A stretch of DNA of 64,000 nt, from assembly GCA_002407855.1 (NCBI GenBank), contig DHPF01000017.1:109542-173541 (forward strand), written 5' to 3'. The position numbers and the translations under genes are program-made. Position 1 is the first letter of the stretch, and each line of letters begins with the position of its first letter. Origin of the DNA: Bacteroidales bacterium UBA5371 (lineage in GTDB: Bacteria; Bacteroidota; Bacteroidia; Bacteroidales; P3). Below the pieces are notes generated by a model. It was not told where the DNA came from. It ran no database searches and worked only from the letters and a program-made list of their open reading frames with translations. Below are positions 60,254 to 64,000 of the stretch, piece by piece.

Positions 60254-60851
60254 AATAAAATCGTGGTGCAGGATAACCAATACAAAGGTTTTGCTTAATG
60301 GAGAAGAGTTGGAAATACCATTAAGAGAAAACACATCTTGGCTAACCAACATATACAAAAGCCAAAAGATAGACTATCCGAAGTATTTTAAGATGGACAC
60401 ACTCTCAAAGGCAGGATTTCTTGCCTCCGAAATAATAATGCGAAGCCTTAATATTGACCCTTTGGAACCAAAACCCAAATGGTCAATCATATCTATGAAC
60501 AGCTCTTCCTCATTGGAAACCGACAAGAACTATCAACAAACCATACAAGACACCAATAACTATTTTCCTTCCCCATCAGTCTTTGTTTACACCTTGGCAA
60601 ACATAGTTACAGGCGAAATAGCCATAAGAAACAAGATAATGGGCGAAACACTTTTCTTTGTCCACAAAGATTTCTCACCACACCACCTCTATCAATATTC
60701 CATAGATGCACTTTCCAACGATTCCATAGAGAATTTGCTATGTGGTTGGGTTGAAGACGGAGATAATAATATTGATGTATTGATGTTTGCCCTTAAGAAG
60801 AACACTAAGGTTAATAATTTCAATATAGAGAATATAAAGACCATTTATTAG
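60240..60851 (+). CDS. Half-size ketosynthase-like protein (N-terminal thiolase fold, no active Cys)
   Basis: A 203-residue protein that resembles only the N-terminal half of a ketosynthase: KMDTLSKAGFLASEIIM, then SIISMNSSSSLETD, then FPSPSVFVYTLANIVTGEIAI. The place where the catalytic Cys would fall reads ETLFFVHKDFS, and the C-terminal half with both His residues is absent. I use ATG at 60240, overlapping ketosynthase 2 by 14 bases; the longer TTG frame from 60198 would overlap by 56. It could be a non-catalytic partner of ketosynthase 2. It ends the first operon. Confidence 0.72.
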   Translation: MINIEIKSWCRITNTKVLLNGEELEIPLRENTSWLTNIYKSQKIDYPKYFKMDTLSKAGFLASEIIMRSLNIDPLEPKPKWSIISMNSSSSLETDKNYQQTIQDTNNYFPSPSVFVYTLANIVTGEIAIRNKIMGETLFFVHKDFSPHHLYQYSIDALSNDSIENLLCGWVEDGDNNIDVLMFALKKNTKVNNFNIENIKTIY

Positions 60852-60910
60852 AATCAAATTCTAATAAATTAAAACTTGATTCTAATAAATTAAAACTTGA
60901 TTCTAAAAAA
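60849..60910. repeat. 21-bp repeat array I with palindrome head
   Basis: The palindrome TTAGAATCAAATTCTAA overlaps the stop of the preceding gene and is followed by TTGATTCTAA at 60876 and 60897, 21 bp apart. The palindrome itself is in register (60855). The array sits at the end of the first pigment operon. Confidence 0.85.
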
Positions 60911-60953
60911 ATAAACTAAGCTTAGACAAAAATAAACGGGACTTATTTCAAAT

Positions 60954-60995
60954 TATCTCAGAGAAAAAAATAACTATCTCAGAGAAAAATAAATT
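60954..60995. repeat. Two-copy 21-bp repeat with TCTCAGAGA core
   Basis: TATCTCAGAGAAAAA starts at 60954 and 60975, exactly 21 bp apart. Each copy has the odd palindrome TCTCAGAGA. The sequence is unrelated to the neighbouring array but has the same period. The remainder of the 363-bp gap 60852-61214 is AT-rich, with a -7 box at 61129-61136. Confidence 0.75.
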
Positions 60996-61128
60996 TATAT
61001 AGGGGATAATTTCAAATACCTTATACAATGATTTATTATTTGAGTGAAAAATCCTTGCTTAATGTATGAATAATCTGTGTTTGACTTAACAAAAAAACTC
61101 TTTATTTAGGTTATTGAGAATTATTTTG

Positions 61129-61136
61129 TAATTTTG
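61129..61136 (+). promoter_or_regulatory. Promoter -7 box for the second pigment operon
   Basis: TAATTTTG lies 79 bases before the second ACP gene. It is the best match to TAnnTTTG in this gap. Confidence 0.45.
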
Positions 61137-61214
61137 TAATTGAGAATTAGGTAGTAATTACTATCGGTTCGGACATATTATCAAGTTATACAAATAAAAA
61201 ACTTATTTAATTAT

Positions 61215-61472
61215 ATGGAAGATTTAATATTAGAGCTTAAAAAAGAGATTATTGAAGTTTTAAATCTTGAAGAAATAACTCCTGAGGATATTGACAGCAA
61301 TGCTCCTTTGTTTGGTGAAGGTTTGGGCTTGGATTCTATTGATGCCTTAGAGCTTATTGTTTTGCTCGAAAAGAACTACGGCATTAAATTAGAAAATGCT
61401 GCTCAGGGAAAGGAGATTTTCAAGAGTGTTAGCGTAATGGCAGAGTACATTAAGAACAACAGAAAGAAATAG
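61215..61472 (+). CDS. Acyl carrier protein 2 of the pigment cluster
   Basis: An 85-residue carrier protein with the phosphopantetheine serine Ser41 in GLGLDSIDALELIVLL. It differs clearly from ACP 1, so the two probably serve different partners, for example starter versus extender. It is first in the second operon, 3 bases before ketosynthase 3. Confidence 0.9.
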   Translation: MEDLILELKKEIIEVLNLEEITPEDIDSNAPLFGEGLGLDSIDALELIVLLEKNYGIKLENAAQGKEIFKSVSVMAEYIKNNRKK

Positions 61473-61475
61473 GTT

Positions 61476-62678
61476 TTGGCTTTGAACGATATTCTTGTTA
61501 CGGCAATGGGTATTCTCACTGGTTTGGGATTGGGAAAGGATGAAACTCTTCAATCCTTGATTAATCAGAACTCAGCCATTGGGGAATTGAAACACTTGAA
61601 CACCATTCATTCTTCGCTTCCGGTCAGCGAAGTAAGATTGAGCGACAAAGATATGCTTTCTTTGTTAAATTATAATCCCCAAAATCCTCTAACCAGAACA
61701 ACCCTTCTTGGAATGCTTGCCCTAAGAGAGGCTTTGGAGCAAGCCAAGATAGATAAGGATACTCCCAAAAGGATTGCTTTCATAAGTGGGACAACTGTTG
61801 GTGGAATGGAGAAGAACGAGGAGTTCTATTTGGAGTTTTTCCAGAATAATTCTAAGGATGAGTATATTTCTCTTCACGATTGTGCTGCCTCAACTCAGGA
61901 TATTGCGGATTATTTTGGAGGGTTTGATTTCATAACAACAATTTCCACAGCTTGTTCTTCGGCTGCCAATGCAATTATTCTTGGTGCAAACCTAATTAAG
62001 GCAGGATATGTTGATATTGCAGTTGTGGGAGGAACTGAATGTTTGAGTAAGTTTCATCTCAATGGGTTCAACACTCTTATGATTTTGGATAAGGAGGCTT
62101 GCAAACCTTTTGACAAGAACCGTCAAGGGCTGAACTTGGGTGAGGGTGCTGCATATATTGTTTTGGAGAGGATGGAATCGGCAAAGGAAAGGGGAGTTGA
62201 GCCAATTTGTAAGCTTAGCGGATATGCAAATACTTGTGATGCTTTTCATCAAACGGCTTCTTCACCCGATGGTCAGGGTGCTTTTCTGTCAATGAAAAGA
62301 GCATTGGAAGATAGCGGGCTTTCAGCAGAAGATATTGACTATATTAATGCTCATGGAACAGGAACGGATAATAATGATTCGAGTGAAGCCTCAGCAATCA
62401 AGAGGGTCTTTGGAGAAAATCCACCCTATGTTTCCTCAACCAAATCCTTCACAGGACACACAACAAGTGCGGCTGGTTCAGTTGAGTCGGTAATATCCAT
62501 TCTTGCACTAAAGAATAATTTTATTCCTGCCAACCTCAACTTCCAAACCCCAATGGAAGATGTTGATTTGGTCCCTGCTCAAAGAACAATTCAATTGCCA
62601 AACATCAAACATATAATGACAAACTCCTTTGGCTTTGGCGGAAACGACTCTTCTTGTATATTCTCAAAGATAATCTAA
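61476..62678 (+). CDS. Beta-ketoacyl synthase 3 of the pigment cluster (chain-extending type)
   Basis: A 400-residue FabF-like ketosynthase with Cys160 in STACSSAANAII, His in NAHGTGTDNND, and His in SSTKSFTGHTTSAAGS. The next gene encodes a Cys-less homologue starting 1 base after the stop. This pair resembles the ketosynthase/chain-length-factor heterodimer of type II polyketide and aryl polyene systems (ApeO/ApeC type). The start is TTG at 61476; no ATG precedes the first conserved strand. Confidence 0.87.
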   Translation: MALNDILVTAMGILTGLGLGKDETLQSLINQNSAIGELKHLNTIHSSLPVSEVRLSDKDMLSLLNYNPQNPLTRTTLLGMLALREALEQAKIDKDTPKRIAFISGTTVGGMEKNEEFYLEFFQNNSKDEYISLHDCAASTQDIADYFGGFDFITTISTACSSAANAIILGANLIKAGYVDIAVVGGTECLSKFHLNGFNTLMILDKEACKPFDKNRQGLNLGEGAAYIVLERMESAKERGVEPICKLSGYANTCDAFHQTASSPDGQGAFLSMKRALEDSGLSAEDIDYINAHGTGTDNNDSSEASAIKRVFGENPPYVSSTKSFTGHTTSAAGSVESVISILALKNNFIPANLNFQTPMEDVDLVPAQRTIQLPNIKHIMTNSFGFGGNDSSCIFSKII

Positions 62679-62679
62679 G

Positions 62680-63741
62680 ATGGCAATATATATTCAATCC
62701 ATATCTCAGATTTCCATTCAGGAACCTCTTTGCGATAATTGGTTTGAGAACCCAATCTATCATAGTCAGAGATATGTTCCCTCAATAGAACCAAACTATA
62801 AGCAATACATTAACCCAATGTCTTCAAGACGTATGGGCAAGATATTGAAGCGTGCCGTAACAACCTCACTTAATGTTTTGCACGAAAGGAAGGATAACGA
62901 GATTGATGCAATCATAACTGCAACAGGTTTGGGATGTATTGAAAACACAGAAAAGTTTCTCTATTCAATGCTGGAAAACAACGAAACCCTTCTCACTCCA
63001 ACCTATTTTATACAATCAACTCACAACACAATTAGCTCTCAAATAGCTTTGGAACTAAAATGTAATAACTATAATTCAACCTATGTTCATCGCGGAATTT
63101 CGTTTGAGAGTGCTTTGTTTGATGCCTTTTTACAATTTAAGCTGAATAAGATAACTAATGCCTTGGTTGGAGCTCACGACGAAATGACTAAGGATATATT
63201 TACCTTGTATGATAAGATAGGCTATTGGAAAAAAGGCGATATTTGTGTGGAAACCCTAAGGAAATCTGAAACTTTGGGGTCGTTCTCTGGAGAGGTTGCT
63301 GTAAGTTCTTTCCTTAGCAATGAAAAGAATGAGGATTCAATATGTTCATTGGCTGGGATGAATATTCTGCATAAGCCAACAAAAGAAAAGTTGGAAGAAA
63401 CCCTCAAAAGACTTTTGGAAGAGAATAATCTAACCTTGTCGGATATTGATGCTGTTCTTGTTGGTCATAGTGGAGATAAGGAAAATGATGAGGTTTATTC
63501 CAAGACTAAGGAAAATCTCTTTAATGATATTCCTTTTGTCTGGTATAAGCATTTGTTTGGAGAGAGTTTCTCAATGAGTGGGTTAGGGTTTTATGTTGGA
63601 GCAACATGCTTAAAGAAAAATATTATCCCTAAACATTTGGTATTTGATTCCCCAAAGGAAATCCTAAATCCCAAACATATATTGATCTATAATCATTTCC
63701 AAAACAGCGAACATTCATTCATACTCTTATCAAAATGCTAA
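62680..63741 (+). CDS. Ketosynthase-like protein without active Cys, probable chain-length factor
   Basis: A 353-residue thiolase-fold protein. Where the catalytic Cys is expected the sequence reads VHRGISFESALFDA, and the His motifs are altered (VLVGHSGDKEND, YKHLFGESFSMSG). It is directly coupled to ketosynthase 3 (1-base gap), as chain-length factors are to their ketosynthase. In aryl polyene systems this pairing sets polyene length. The last codons overlap the next ATG by 7 bases. Confidence 0.8.
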   Translation: MAIYIQSISQISIQEPLCDNWFENPIYHSQRYVPSIEPNYKQYINPMSSRRMGKILKRAVTTSLNVLHERKDNEIDAIITATGLGCIENTEKFLYSMLENNETLLTPTYFIQSTHNTISSQIALELKCNNYNSTYVHRGISFESALFDAFLQFKLNKITNALVGAHDEMTKDIFTLYDKIGYWKKGDICVETLRKSETLGSFSGEVAVSSFLSNEKNEDSICSLAGMNILHKPTKEKLEETLKRLLEENNLTLSDIDAVLVGHSGDKENDEVYSKTKENLFNDIPFVWYKHLFGESFSMSGLGFYVGATCLKKNIIPKHLVFDSPKEILNPKHILIYNHFQNSEHSFILLSKC

Positions 63742-63980
63742 AACTTGCAGGTTTAATCTTAGGACAAAGTGTGCTTTTAGTAGCCGCTCAAGCTTTCTTG
63801 AAATTATCGGTTCAAAGCTTCGGTAAATTCTCATGGAGTCTAAGCTATTTCAAAACAGTATTCACAACATGGCAGTTCGCAGCATCGGGAATTTGTGCTT
63901 TGGGAGCAATGCTAACTTGGATGTATGTCCTGAAAAACTATCAGTTTAGCTTGGCATATCCTCTTTTGAGCGTAAGTTAA
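63735..63980 (+). CDS. Small multidrug-resistance/EamA-like transporter, cut short near the right edge
   Basis: Eighty-one residues with two complete helices (about 4-22 and 45-64) and the motif YQFSLAYPLLSVS typical of half-size EamA/SMR transporters, which continue for another 30-40 residues with a Tyr after this motif. Here a stop follows at once (TAA, 63978-63980). Removing one A would restore a Tyr, so a frameshift is possible. Alternatively, the sequence from about 63970 on (TTAACGTGAGTTCGGCG) changes character and may be foreign, such as an insertion element end. Such transporters occur in pigment loci. Confidence 0.6.
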   Translation: MLKLAGLILGQSVLLVAAQAFLKLSVQSFGKFSWSLSYFKTVFTTWQFAASGICALGAMLTWMYVLKNYQFSLAYPLLSVS

Positions 63981-64000
63981 CGTGAGTTCGGCGAATTTCA

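Noticed and set aside
1..64000. tRNA, rRNA or riboswitch genes
   Set aside because: I read the longer gaps for tRNA T-loop (GTTCRANYC) plus acceptor pairing and for conserved riboswitch cores and saw none; a covariance-model search would be decisive.

Overview
The window is a contiguous piece of a low-G+C chromosome from a member of the Bacteroidota, probably Bacteroidales-like; the genus cannot be fixed from the sequence. The evidence is: Bacteroidota promoters (TAnnTTTG, often with TTTG 19-20 bases upstream) and a general lack of Shine-Dalgarno sites; two secreted metalloproteases with type IX secretion C-termini; a serine palmitoyltransferase (sphingolipid) locus; a DksA-like protein without its zinc cysteines; the long urocanase form; and an aryl-polyene/flexirubin pigment locus. 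No tRNA, rRNA, CRISPR array, transposase or prophage was recognised.

Layout. 1-6.7 kb (minus strand): 5' end of a DUF4175-type membrane protein, then spt / GNAT acyltransferase / NAD-dependent reductase, which looks like a bacterial ceramide module, then deoC / LutB-like Fe-S protein / rpiB. 6.75-7.25 kb is a very AT-rich gap with inverted repeats and a DnaA-box-like site; gene orientation switches here. 7.2-15.7 kb (mostly plus): nadA, a secreted DUF6973-like protein, an M28 peptidase, a surface-type lipoprotein (minus), hutU, an orphan NusG/UpxY-like antiterminator and sppA. 15.9-22.4 kb: queG-dnaE (minus), mnmA (plus), a DnaQ-like exonuclease (minus). 22.4-23.35 kb is a 975-bp gene-free mosaic of short repeats. 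23.3-26.7 kb (minus): an EnvC-like factor and dsbD. 27.0-31.9 kb (plus): dksA-like, lspA, a CNNM/CorC protein, then exbB / small membrane protein / exbD / exbD. 32-40 kb: trmN6 and two tandem M6 metalloproteases. 40.3-47.7 kb: dnaG (minus), a polytopic membrane protein, two tandem paralogous lipoproteins, rdgB and serS. 48-52.3 kb: ECF sigma factor, single-TM probable anti-sigma, two beta-barrel-type envelope proteins. 52.4-64 kb: aryl polyene/flexirubin cluster in two operons (tyrosine ammonia-lyase-like enzyme, ketoreductase, three complete ketosynthases, a half-size and a Cys-less ketosynthase homologue, two ACPs, LPLAT acyltransferase, methyltransferase, hot-dog dehydratase and thioesterase, start of a small transporter); it runs off the right edge.

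The most unusual signal is not a gene. At least ten intergenic gaps carry short arrays of a degenerate palindromic motif (core TTAGAATCAAATTCTAA or TTGATTCTAATTT) spaced exactly 21 bp apart, and several sequence-unrelated arrays in the 22.5-23.3 kb gap and at 60.95 kb also have a 21-bp (or 42-bp) period. The palindromes differ between loci in ways that keep their arms complementary. They occur in convergent, divergent and co-directional gaps, so simple terminators do not explain them. Other points of interest are a decayed 5' copy of rdgB left between the duplicated lipoprotein genes, near-leaderless mnmA and dnaG promoters, a perfect inverted repeat directly after the pigment-operon promoter, and a composition change that cuts off the last gene at the right edge.
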